DNA of 64,000 nucleotides from Bog-159 sp963818855. GTDB taxonomy: Bacteria > Acidobacteriota > Terriglobia > Bryobacterales > Bryobacteraceae. Location: contig CAWFUH010000017.1 of the NCBI GenBank assembly GCA_963818855.1, positions 248,001 to 312,000 of the forward strand. The letters run 5' to 3'. The translations under genes were made by a program, and so were the position numbers. The notes beneath the pieces were generated by a model. That model had not been told where the DNA came from and made no database searches. It saw only the letters and a list, made by a program, of their open reading frames with translations. Positions 1 through 8,077 of the stretch are shown piece by piece (positions within the stretch are counted from its first letter, which is position 1; each line of letters begins with the position of its first letter).

Positions 1-987
1 TATCATATCGACGGTTTGCGCGTGGATGCGGTCGCCTCCATGCTCTACCTCGACTATTCGCGCAAAGCCGGCGAGTGGGTGCCCAATCAGTACGGCGGCA
101 ACGAAAACCTGGAAGCCATCGATTTCATCCGCCGCTTCAACGAACTGGCGCACACCGTGCCGGGAGCCATCACCGTAGCCGAGGAGTCCACCGCCTTTCC
201 GGGTGTGTCGAAACCGGTCTATCTCAACGGGCTGGGTTTCACCATGAAGTGGAACATGGGCTGGATGCATGACATGCTGAGCTACTTCAGCTACGATCCG
301 ATCTACCGGAAGTATCATCACAACGACATCACTTTCAGCATGCTGTACGCCTTCACGGAAAACTTCGTGCTGCCCATTTCACACGACGAAGTGGTCCACG
401 GCAAGCGTTCGCTGATTAATAAGATGCCCGGCGACGAGTGGCAGCAGTTCGCCAATGCGCGTGCGTTCCTGGCTTACATGTATGCGCATCCCGGCAAGAA
501 GCTGCTATTCATGGGACAGGAGATCGGGCAGCGCGAGGAGTGGTATCACAACGAAGGCCGCCGCTGGGATCTGCTGACTTTCGACTATCATCGGAAGCTG
601 CAATTCCTGGTGGAGGAATTGAACCGGTTCTACCGCACCAATCCTGCTCTATATCAGGTGGACTTTCACCACGCGGGCTTCGAGTGGGTGGACTTTCACG
701 ACGTGGAACACTCCGTGATCGCGTTTTTGCGGCGTGCGGAGGATCCCCACGACTTTGTGCTGTTCTGCTGCAACTTCACGCCCGAGGTTCACGAAAAGTA
801 CCTGATCGGCGTGCCGGAGGAAGGCGTGTACGAGGAAGTGCTGAATACCGATTCGCACCTGTTCGGCGGCAGCAACCTGGGGAACGCCGGATGGGTCTCC
901 TCGCGTCCGGTGCCGCAACACAACCGGCCGCAAAGTATCAGCGTTACGCTGCCCCCGCTGGCAGTAATAGCTTTCAGGAAAAGGTAG
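1..987 (+). CDS. glgB: 1,4-alpha-glucan branching enzyme, C-terminal part (5' truncated by window edge)
   Basis: GlgB makes alpha-1,6 branches in glycogen. The frame is open from base 1, so the gene starts outside the window; 328 residues remain. They cover the second half of the GH13 barrel and the C-terminal all-beta domain. The segment DGLRVDAV (residues 4-11) carries the catalytic Asp. VAEEST holds the acid/base Glu region, and PISHDEVVHGK is the branching-enzyme form of the conserved HD motif. MGQEIGQREEW is also characteristic of GlgB. The stop is followed at once by a 9-bp-arm hairpin. The next gene, a gamma-glutamyltransferase-like protein, is unrelated in function, so glgB probably ends its transcription unit here. 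Confidence 0.95.
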   Translation, partial: YHIDGLRVDAVASMLYLDYSRKAGEWVPNQYGGNENLEAIDFIRRFNELAHTVPGAITVAEESTAFPGVSKPVYLNGLGFTMKWNMGWMHDMLSYFSYDPIYRKYHHNDITFSMLYAFTENFVLPISHDEVVHGKRSLINKMPGDEWQQFANARAFLAYMYAHPGKKLLFMGQEIGQREEWYHNEGRRWDLLTFDYHRKLQFLVEELNRFYRTNPALYQVDFHHAGFEWVDFHDVEHSVIAFLRRAEDPHDFVLFCCNFTPEVHEKYLIGVPEEGVYEEVLNTDSHLFGGSNLGNAGWVSSRPVPQHNRPQSISVTLPPLAVIAFRKR

Positions 988-1008
988 GACAGGCCTCCTG
1001 GCCTGTCC
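987..1008. repeat. Short palindrome directly after glgB
   Basis: Arms GGACAGGCC (987-995) and GGCCTGTCC (1000-1008) pair perfectly across a 4-nt loop. The first base of the hairpin is the last base of the glgB stop codon. There is no T tract, so it is not a standard intrinsic terminator. Its style, a perfect palindrome placed right after a stop, matches the palindromic intergenic repeats elsewhere in this window (28732-28855, 37214-37254). Confidence 0.6.
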
Positions 1009-1013
1009 CATAG

Positions 1014-2759
1014 ATGACCACCACACTACTTTGTTTCTTAACGTGCATAACTCCGGTGATAGCCGCAGACCTGTCCCCAGCCAACTGGCCCCCCGTTGAA
1101 AAGGCCCGCGCCGAAAGCCAGGAGCAAACCGTCTTCCCGGCAAAGGCGAGACTAGTGGAAGGCCGCTCCGCGCTTGTAGCCGCCACACTCTCTCCAATAG
1201 CAATCCGCGCAGGCATCGAATCGCTGAAACAGGGAGGAACCGCGGCCGATGGCGCCTCAACCATTGCCTTAACGCAAATAACCACCGCGCTGGGCTCTTA
1301 TGTGTCCTACGCGGGAATCCTCCAACTCGTCTACTACGACAGTCACACGCGCAAGCTTTACTCGTTGGACGCCAGTTGGAACTCATACCTCTCCGAAACG
1401 GAGCCGAAGACCATCCCGCCGAACGACGATACGCCAGGAGCGCAAGGCCGCAAGACCCTCGTCCCCGGATTCATGGCCGGCATCGAAGCGATGCACAAAC
1501 GCTTCGGCCGATTGCCGTTCAAGAGCTTGTTTCAGCCCGCCATCTGGTACGCCGAAAATGGAGTCACTGTCTCTCCGCTCCTCGGCAATTACTTCGCCAG
1601 CCGCGAGAAGTATCTCGCCCGGACTCCGCAGGGCCGGAACTTCCTGCACCAGGCCGCCGCCGACCGCATACCCAAGACCGGCGATCGTTTCATCCAGGCC
1701 GATCTGGCTCAAACGCTGCGCTCCGTGGCGCAGCATGGCGCCGCCTATATGTACACAGGCGAGTGGGGCCGCCAGTTCGTCGAGGCCGTGCGGCAGGAGG
1801 GTGGCCATGCGTCCCTGGAAGACATGCGGCGCTACCTGCCCGTTTGGGACGAGCCGCGCAGTACCACGTTCGGCGATCATACCGTCTTCGCCCCGGCCGG
1901 CAGCAACGAGGGCGGCCGGCAAATCCTGGAGGGGTTGAACCTCATCGAAGAAATGAAGCTCGACCGCGCGCAGCCCTACTTCAAAGACTGGACCACCTTC
2001 CGCGACCTCTCCGCTTTGTTGCAGTTCGTCGAACTTCAGGACTACACTCCGCCGGCGGTATCCGATCTCCAGCGCCGGAACGGGCTCCATTTCTCGCAGG
2101 AGGATCGTGTCACTAAGCCGTACGCCCGCGCCATGGCTCCCTTGCTGCAATCGACGCTGCAACCCGATCCGCCCCGCCACAGCGACGCGGTGGTCGTCGT
2201 GGATCGCTGGGGCAATGTTGCCGCTCTGGTGCACAGTATCAACACCGCGAACTGGGGCGCTACTGGAATCGTGGTGGGGGGCATACCCATCTCCGACCCG
2301 GCAAGCCTTCAACAATGGCGTCTGGCTGCCATCCAACCAGGCGATCGCGTTCCGAATGACATGGCGCCCGTCATCGTGATGCACGGTGCGAAGCCGGTTA
2401 TGGCTGTGGCATCGGTAGGCGCTTCGCTGACCGCTGAAACCGTCAGGATCCTGCTGGGCGCGCTTGGCAACCGCCTGGATCTTCAAACTGTCATGGAAGC
2501 GCCTCCGCTGCTCAACAACTTCCAAGCGCCCAAAGCGGGCGAGACCGCGCTGCAGCGGACACAGTTTGTTCCGGAAGCCGCCTACGGCCCGGATTTTCTC
2601 CGCAATCTCGAAGCATCGGGAGTCTCGATCGGGAAAAACTCGAGGCTGGAGGTGTTAACTATAAAAGGAACCGCGGTAGTTGGCGTGTTCGACCCCGAAA
2701 CCGCTATTTGGCGGACGGTGGAGACGCCGGCGTTGTTCGATTATGCGGGAGCCTACTAA
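1014..2759 (+). CDS. Gamma-glutamyltransferase-like Ntn hydrolase, secreted
   Basis: The 581-residue protein has a signal peptide (residues 1-18) and the overall layout of gamma-glutamyltranspeptidase. GGTAADGASTIAL (74-86) matches the early GNAVDAA segment, VPGFMAGIEAMHKRFG (150-165) matches the PGEVAG helix, and VVVVDRWGNVAALVHSINT sits where the small subunit begins. Known GGTs cleave before a Thr nucleophile in a TTHxSVVD motif. Here the aligned residue is Ser390 in RHSDAVVVVD, and the usual PPPSSGG and PGGSRI loops are not kept. The substrate is therefore uncertain: glutathione-type activity is not assured and the protein may be a non-canonical acylase. The PYROXD2-like gene starts 8 bp downstream, which suggests cotranscription. 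Confidence 0.8.
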   Translation: MTTTLLCFLTCITPVIAADLSPANWPPVEKARAESQEQTVFPAKARLVEGRSALVAATLSPIAIRAGIESLKQGGTAADGASTIALTQITTALGSYVSYAGILQLVYYDSHTRKLYSLDASWNSYLSETEPKTIPPNDDTPGAQGRKTLVPGFMAGIEAMHKRFGRLPFKSLFQPAIWYAENGVTVSPLLGNYFASREKYLARTPQGRNFLHQAAADRIPKTGDRFIQADLAQTLRSVAQHGAAYMYTGEWGRQFVEAVRQEGGHASLEDMRRYLPVWDEPRSTTFGDHTVFAPAGSNEGGRQILEGLNLIEEMKLDRAQPYFKDWTTFRDLSALLQFVELQDYTPPAVSDLQRRNGLHFSQEDRVTKPYARAMAPLLQSTLQPDPPRHSDAVVVVDRWGNVAALVHSINTANWGATGIVVGGIPISDPASLQQWRLAAIQPGDRVPNDMAPVIVMHGAKPVMAVASVGASLTAETVRILLGALGNRLDLQTVMEAPPLLNNFQAPKAGETALQRTQFVPEAAYGPDFLRNLEASGVSIGKNSRLEVLTIKGTAVVGVFDPETAIWRTVETPALFDYAGAY

Positions 2760-2767
2760 CGACAAAC

Positions 2768-4354
2768 ATGCCACAACGATACGACGCAATAATCATAGGC
2801 GGCGGCCACAACGGCCTGGTCACCGCCGCATATCTGGCCCGCGCCGGCCGCAAGACGCTGGTCCTCGAGCGCCGCGAGCTGGTGGGCGGTTGCGCCGTCA
2901 CCGAGGAAATCTGGCCGGGCTACCGCGTTTCCACCGCTTCGTATCTGACCAGCCTTCTGCAGGAGCGCATCATCCACGATCTCGAGCTGCCGCGTTTCGG
3001 ATATAAAGTAGACGCCAAAGATCCCGCCTTCTTCTCGCCATTTCCCGATGGCCGCTGCTTCTTCATGTGGCAGGACGGCCGCCGGACCCTCGAAGAAATC
3101 GCCAAATTCTCCAAGCACGATGCCGAAGTCTATCCCGCCTTCGAAGCCCAGCTGGAGCGCCTCTCGCAGGTGGTGGAATCGCTGCTGCTGACCACCCCGC
3201 CGCAATTCCCGCCGCGCGGCGTGGGCGACCTCATCGAGTATCTGAAACTGACAGGACGCCTGCGTAAGCTCGCGCCCGCCGACATGGTGGCGCTCGTCAA
3301 AATCTTCACGCAAAGCGCCGCCGAGTTGCTCGATGAATGGTTTGAATGCGAGGAGGTGAAAGTCACCCTGGCCACCGACGGCGTCATCGGCGCGAACGGC
3401 GGCCCGCGCTCCCAAGGGACCGCGTACATCCTGATGCATCACGTTATGGGCAGCGTGGCGGGTCACCGCGGATTATGGGGCTTCGTGCGCGGCGGCATGG
3501 GCGCCGTATCTGAAGCCATCGCGAGCGCTGCACGAAGTCACGGAGCGGTCGTTCGCACTAACGCCGCCGTCGAAAAGATCCTGGTGCGCGACGGGCGCGC
3601 CCGCGGCGTGGTGCTGGAGGGCGGGGAAGAGATCGAGAGTGGAGTGGTAGCTTCCAATCTGGATCCGCATGTGACATTCCTGCGGCTTCTCACTGAGCGC
3701 GACTTGCCGCCGGATTTCGTGTCGTCCATCCGCCGCTTTCGCACTGAAGGCACCTCGTGCAAGATCAATTTCGCTCTGTCCGGCCTGCCGGAATTCAGTG
3801 CGATGCCCGGCGCACCGGGGCCGCAGCATCGCGCGACCATGCACATCTGCCCATCCATCGACTACATCGAGCATGCCTGGGACGATGCCAAATACGGCCG
3901 CCCATCGAACCGCCCCATGCTGGAGCTGACCATTCCCACGATGTACGATCCCTCGCTCGCGCCACCCGGCAGGCACATCATGGGGATCTTCCTGCAGTAT
4001 GCGCCCTACACCCTGCGCGGCGCGAGTTGGGACGATGCGCGCGAACCGTTCTACAACCGCGTGGTGGATGTTATGGAAGAGTACATCCCCAACATCCGCT
4101 CGATCATTATCGATAAGCAGGTGCTCACGCCGCTCGATCTGGAGCGCCGCTTCGGCATCACCGGCGGAAATATTTTCCATGGTGAAATGGCGCTCGACCA
4201 GATGTTCGTAATGCGCCCCGTAGCGGGATTCGCGCGCTACCGCACCCCCGTGCGCGGCCTTTATTTATGCGGCTCCGGAGCACATCCCGGAGGCGGAGTC
4301 ATGGGAGCTCCGGGTTACAACGCCGCCAGAGAGATGCTAAAGGATCGCGCCTGA
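2768..4354 (+). CDS. FAD-dependent oxidoreductase, PYROXD2/phytoene-desaturase-like
   Basis: The protein has 528 residues and belongs to the COG1233 amine oxidase/phytoene desaturase superfamily. An N-terminal Rossmann dinucleotide motif IIIGGGHNGLVTAAYLARAG is followed by the acidic end of beta-2 (VLERRELVGG). The C-terminal GSGAHPGGGVMGAPGYNAA is the FAD-binding signature typical of PYROXD2-like proteins rather than of true carotenoid desaturases. No carotenoid genes lie nearby. The reading frame is open further upstream, but the ATG at 2768, eight bases after the preceding stop, places the GxGxxG motif at the expected distance from the N-terminus. The substrate is unknown. Confidence 0.85.
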   Translation: MPQRYDAIIIGGGHNGLVTAAYLARAGRKTLVLERRELVGGCAVTEEIWPGYRVSTASYLTSLLQERIIHDLELPRFGYKVDAKDPAFFSPFPDGRCFFMWQDGRRTLEEIAKFSKHDAEVYPAFEAQLERLSQVVESLLLTTPPQFPPRGVGDLIEYLKLTGRLRKLAPADMVALVKIFTQSAAELLDEWFECEEVKVTLATDGVIGANGGPRSQGTAYILMHHVMGSVAGHRGLWGFVRGGMGAVSEAIASAARSHGAVVRTNAAVEKILVRDGRARGVVLEGGEEIESGVVASNLDPHVTFLRLLTERDLPPDFVSSIRRFRTEGTSCKINFALSGLPEFSAMPGAPGPQHRATMHICPSIDYIEHAWDDAKYGRPSNRPMLELTIPTMYDPSLAPPGRHIMGIFLQYAPYTLRGASWDDAREPFYNRVVDVMEEYIPNIRSIIIDKQVLTPLDLERRFGITGGNIFHGEMALDQMFVMRPVAGFARYRTPVRGLYLCGSGAHPGGGVMGAPGYNAAREMLKDRA

Positions 4355-4365
4355 ATCCCGTCTTC

Positions 4366-4391
4366 TGACTTCTGTCTCCTGACTTCTGTCT
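4366..4391. repeat. Direct repeat in a pyrimidine-rich spacer between convergent genes
   Basis: The 12-mer TGACTTCTGTCT occurs at 4366-4377 and again at 4380-4391. It lies in a CT-rich strip that fills the gap between the stop of the FAD oxidoreductase and the stop of the convergent receptor gene. No hairpin or T-run terminator is visible. Confidence 0.5.
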
Positions 4392-4399
4392 GCTGTCTT

Positions 4400-7300
4400 C
4401 TAGAAAATGATCTTCCCCACCAGTTGCATATTAAGCGGCTCGCCCGGTCCCAACCCCGGCGCGCCGTTGAAGTCGCCGATGGTGTCGTAAAGATATCCAT
4501 TCGAACCAACCGAACCCGCGCCGCTCGCCAGGTTCTTCCGGTTAAACACGTTGAACATTTCAGCACGAAGCTGCAGCTTCAGGCGCTCACCAAACGAGAT
4601 GTTCTTGATCACCGATAAATCCACATCCGCGAAACCAGGACCCACGAACAGATTCCGCGAAAGATCGCCATCCGGGTTGGTCGTTCCCGGACAGCCCGAC
4701 GATCCCGGCACGCAGAAGGCCGCGGGATTTACGTAGGGCTCGCCCACTCCTGGAATAAACGTGTTGTTAACGCCGGCGAACGGATTGCCAATGATGTTCA
4801 GGCCGGGGCGTTGCGTCCCGGCGTCGAAATTAAAAGGTTGTCCGCTGTGGAACGAGAACAAGCTGCTCAACTGCCAGCCATGCGAGAGCCACTTCGGACC
4901 ATGCGCGGATCCCGGAATTTCGTAAGTCAGGAAAGTGGTGAAGTTCAGGCGCGTGTCGAAGTCGCTGCTTCCATATTCCTGCGCCAGGTTGAAGCTATCC
5001 AATGGGATCACGCCGCGATACTCCGTGACATCGTCTAATGCGTGCGACCAGGTAAACGCTAACTGCCCGGTTACTCCATGCCACGACCTGATCTTGAGGG
5101 TGCTCTGCATGGCGTTGTAGTTTGAGTTACCCATGCTGTTTAGTTGGTAGATCGATCCGACGTTCGGATATTCCCCGTTGTAGCCGCCGTTTTGGTTAAG
5201 ATTCAGCATCACCGAACTCTTGCGCCCCAAGCTGCCGACATAGCCGACCTGCCACACCACGGCGTTGCCGAAGGCTTTTTCTACATTCAAGCTGTAATTG
5301 AAATAGTAAGGCGTCCGGAAATCCTGGTTGACCGAGTATACGTTATAGAGGCTGCCGCCACAGCCGCTCAGCGTGGGGCAAGAGGTACTGCCGGGGAAGA
5401 TATACTGGTTCGCCTGCCAGGTGTAGTTCGACAGGCTGTAATTGTCGACCGGCTTCGGTCCTATCGGATTGTCCTGCAGACCATCGGCGCCATTCCCGCG
5501 ATAGTCCAGGAACGGATTCATATTGATCTGATCGTAAAACACACCGAATCCGCCGCGCACCACCAGATCGTTCTTCGATGTGGGCTGGTAGGCGAAGCCG
5601 AGGCGCGGCCCGAAGTTGTTCCAGTCCGGCGGGAAGATCCGGTTGATGCCGTTGCCCTGGATTTTTAGGCCCTCCCCAGGAATAAAGACCGCCAAGTCCT
5701 GGTTAGTGCTATACAACGGTCCCATATAGTCGTAGCGCAATCCCAGATTCACATTCAGATTACGAGTCACCTGCCAGCTGTCCTGGGCGAAGAAATCGAA
5801 GCTGTTGACCCGCACAAACCGTTCCGGATCTCCCACCGCGATATCGGACGTGGAAACATAGCCGGCCAGATAATCGGCCAGCGCCAGCACATTTGAACTG
5901 ACGGCCGTATCCGCCGCCCACGGTCCCTGCGTACCGTCGAAACTAAAGCTGCCCAGAGAACGCCGGTGATAGAATTCATCCACGCGGCCCTGCCGCACCT
6001 CGCCGCCGAAACGGAACTGGTGCTTCCCTTCGACCAGGGACAGGATATCGGTCAGATGTCCGGTTGGATCGCTGCGGCCCTCCGGAGGCGTGATACCAAC
6101 CTGGTCGAAGCCGGCGATTTGAATATTCGGTGCGCCCATAATCGGATTCCCGTGAATCGTGGCATCCGGGCTGGTATACAAGCCTAAAGCGTGCTCATCG
6201 AAAGTGTTGTTCGAGTCGTGGAATACCTGGTTGAAGTAACTGATGCCAAACAGCAGTTGATTGGTCAGCCTCTCCGTGAAAACCGAGTTCAAAACAGCGG
6301 AATAGTTCTGCACATGGAGGGGTGCGACCTCGAAGTAATATCCCAGGTTGGAACTCGCCGTGGCCAGAGCCAGGCTGGCGCCGGGAGGCTGCGTCTGGCT
6401 GCCTTCGCCCGCGAACCAGTGCACGGAAAAATGGTTCTTGGCATTGAAGTTGTAATCCAGCTTGACCACGCCGTTGAGACTGTAGCCGGTTCCCGGAACG
6501 GTTGCGAAGTAGTTATTAGCGGTTGCGGGGAGGTTAAGGATGGAACTGGGCCACAGCGTGGACAGCAGCGTCTGCGACAGCGGATTGACCGCGACGCCGT
6601 ATTGGTTCAGAACACTCACGGCTTGGTTTACCCACGCCGTGGAAGGTTCCGTGGACAACCCCGTCAGGCCGAAAATATATTGCTGCTTCTCGAACGCGCC
6701 GAAGAAAAAGAACTTGTCCTTTATGATCGGGGCGCCCGCGCTGAAGCCGTAATTCTCGTTGCGCAGCGGCGGCGCTTTGGGGAAATCGGCCGTGGGCACA
6801 AAGAAGGGCGAGTGCGCGGCGTAGAACTCATTGCGGTTGTAGTAGTAGGCTGTACCGTGCAGTTCGTTGGTGCCGCTCTTGATCGTCAGGTTCACCGTGC
6901 CCCCCGCGTTGCGTCCGCCCTCCGCGTTCGACTGGGTCTGCGCCGAGAACTCATCAATAGCGTCCAGCGGCATCACCACGCCGGCGATTCCCGACACGCC
7001 GCCCTGGTTCACCGCCGGAATGTTATGCCACATATCGTTGTTGTCCGTGCCGTCGATCTGCCAGTTCATCTGATTGGCGCGCGTTCCATTCAGCGACCCA
7101 AACCCGCCCACGGAGTAACCTGCGTAACCCGGCGCGCTGGCTATCAATTGCGAAAAGTCGCGCCCGTTCATAGGAAGACCCTGCAACGCTTCATCCGGGA
7201 TGGTATCGCTCTGCGTGGCGGTGGTCGTATCTACTGTTATCGCCGCCGCGGAAACCTCCACAGCCGTAGCTTGCTGTCCTACCCTGAGAGTAACCGGCAG

Positions 7301-7603
7301 GGTATAGATGGCTCCGGCTGTTACTGGAATCTTATCCACCGTGACGGGCGTGAATCCGCCCGCACTAATCGCGACCTCATATGTGCCGAGGGGCAAGTCC
7401 TGGAATGAGAATTGGCCCTCCGCGGTGGTCACGGTGGCGAGCACCACTCCTGTGCCAGTGTCCGTGGCTTTCACCGCGGCGCCCGACAGGGCCGCTCCGG
7501 TTTGGTCGGTTACGGTACCGTTGATGGAGCCGCGGAAAGTCTGTGCGTGTACCGCGACAGCTAGAAACAGCGGCATTACCACACCTACGACTAGATGCCT
7601 CAT
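4400..7603 (-). CDS. Oar-like TonB-dependent receptor with N-terminal carboxypeptidase-regulatory domain
   Basis: This 1067-residue outer-membrane protein has a signal peptide (about residues 1-20), then a carboxypeptidase-regulatory/Cna-B-like beta sandwich (about 22-110: GTVTDQTGAALSGAAVKATD...). A plug-like domain follows (about 120-240, with LPMNGRDFSQL and NQMNWQIDGTDNND), then a long beta barrel ending in a terminal Phe (LVGKIIF), the usual outer-membrane barrel signal. The architecture is that of the Oar family, which is greatly expanded in Acidobacteriota and thought to import large substrates. The frame is open to 7669. The ATG at 7603 was chosen because it starts a clean signal peptide and follows GGGGAATT. 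The ligand cannot be read from the sequence. Confidence 0.9.
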   Translation of the reverse strand: MRHLVVGVVMPLFLAVAVHAQTFRGSINGTVTDQTGAALSGAAVKATDTGTGVVLATVTTAEGQFSFQDLPLGTYEVAISAGGFTPVTVDKIPVTAGAIYTLPVTLRVGQQATAVEVSAAAITVDTTTATQSDTIPDEALQGLPMNGRDFSQLIASAPGYAGYSVGGFGSLNGTRANQMNWQIDGTDNNDMWHNIPAVNQGGVSGIAGVVMPLDAIDEFSAQTQSNAEGGRNAGGTVNLTIKSGTNELHGTAYYYNRNEFYAAHSPFFVPTADFPKAPPLRNENYGFSAGAPIIKDKFFFFGAFEKQQYIFGLTGLSTEPSTAWVNQAVSVLNQYGVAVNPLSQTLLSTLWPSSILNLPATANNYFATVPGTGYSLNGVVKLDYNFNAKNHFSVHWFAGEGSQTQPPGASLALATASSNLGYYFEVAPLHVQNYSAVLNSVFTERLTNQLLFGISYFNQVFHDSNNTFDEHALGLYTSPDATIHGNPIMGAPNIQIAGFDQVGITPPEGRSDPTGHLTDILSLVEGKHQFRFGGEVRQGRVDEFYHRRSLGSFSFDGTQGPWAADTAVSSNVLALADYLAGYVSTSDIAVGDPERFVRVNSFDFFAQDSWQVTRNLNVNLGLRYDYMGPLYSTNQDLAVFIPGEGLKIQGNGINRIFPPDWNNFGPRLGFAYQPTSKNDLVVRGGFGVFYDQINMNPFLDYRGNGADGLQDNPIGPKPVDNYSLSNYTWQANQYIFPGSTSCPTLSGCGGSLYNVYSVNQDFRTPYYFNYSLNVEKAFGNAVVWQVGYVGSLGRKSSVMLNLNQNGGYNGEYPNVGSIYQLNSMGNSNYNAMQSTLKIRSWHGVTGQLAFTWSHALDDVTEYRGVIPLDSFNLAQEYGSSDFDTRLNFTTFLTYEIPGSAHGPKWLSHGWQLSSLFSFHSGQPFNFDAGTQRPGLNIIGNPFAGVNNTFIPGVGEPYVNPAAFCVPGSSGCPGTTNPDGDLSRNLFVGPGFADVDLSVIKNISFGERLKLQLRAEMFNVFNRKNLASGAGSVGSNGYLYDTIGDFNGAPGLGPGEPLNMQLVGKIIF

Positions 7604-8077
7604 AATTCCCCTTTCACGACTGTGTCTTTTGCAACCCCGAAAAACGGCAGCGGCCTGGCAGCCGGCCAATGCAAAGTAACTGCAAATCTGGCAGTCACTG
7701 CAATACGTGAGCTTGAGTCAACCGTAACACGCACAGCGCCACCTGCACATTCTCTAACGTGGAGGTGTCGAGGGCGAGCGCCCGGCCACAATTGCAGGGC
7801 ACAGGAGCCGGACGGTCGAGCCCGCGAAGCGGACACAGCTTCGATTCCCCATAAATGCCGAGTGCCCTGGGGCGCAAGGCTTTTTGACATCTTAACCTAT
7901 AAATCCACGCAATGCTAATAAATGTTCTTTATTGGGGATAATTTGGCGGACGGGCAGGCCGTGGGGCAGGACTCCGGTCTTGCGGCCGAGTCTCCAGACC
8001 CGCTATTCGGCGGCGGTCATTCGTTCGGGAGTGGCCGGTGCATTGCCGCCGGGACAGTCGTGCTATATTCTCGTCGA
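7604..8077. other. Intergenic region between divergent receptor and S9 peptidase
   Basis: This 474-bp gap contains no convincing gene. At 7961-7989 there is a copy of the GTGGGGCAGGACTCC-type palindromic repeat (arms imperfect), followed by a short palindrome around GTCTCCAGAC. A TATATT hexamer at 8064-8069 lies only 8 bp before the S9 peptidase ATG. The rest holds nothing recognised. Confidence 0.5.

Noticed and set aside
987..1008. Intrinsic terminator after glgB
   Set aside because: The hairpin is perfect but no T tract follows; it fits the local palindromic repeat style better.
6191..7408. 405-codon plus-strand frame opposite the Oar-like receptor
   Set aside because: It lies wholly antisense to a well-supported gene, has no recognisable motif and follows from GC-rich codon use.
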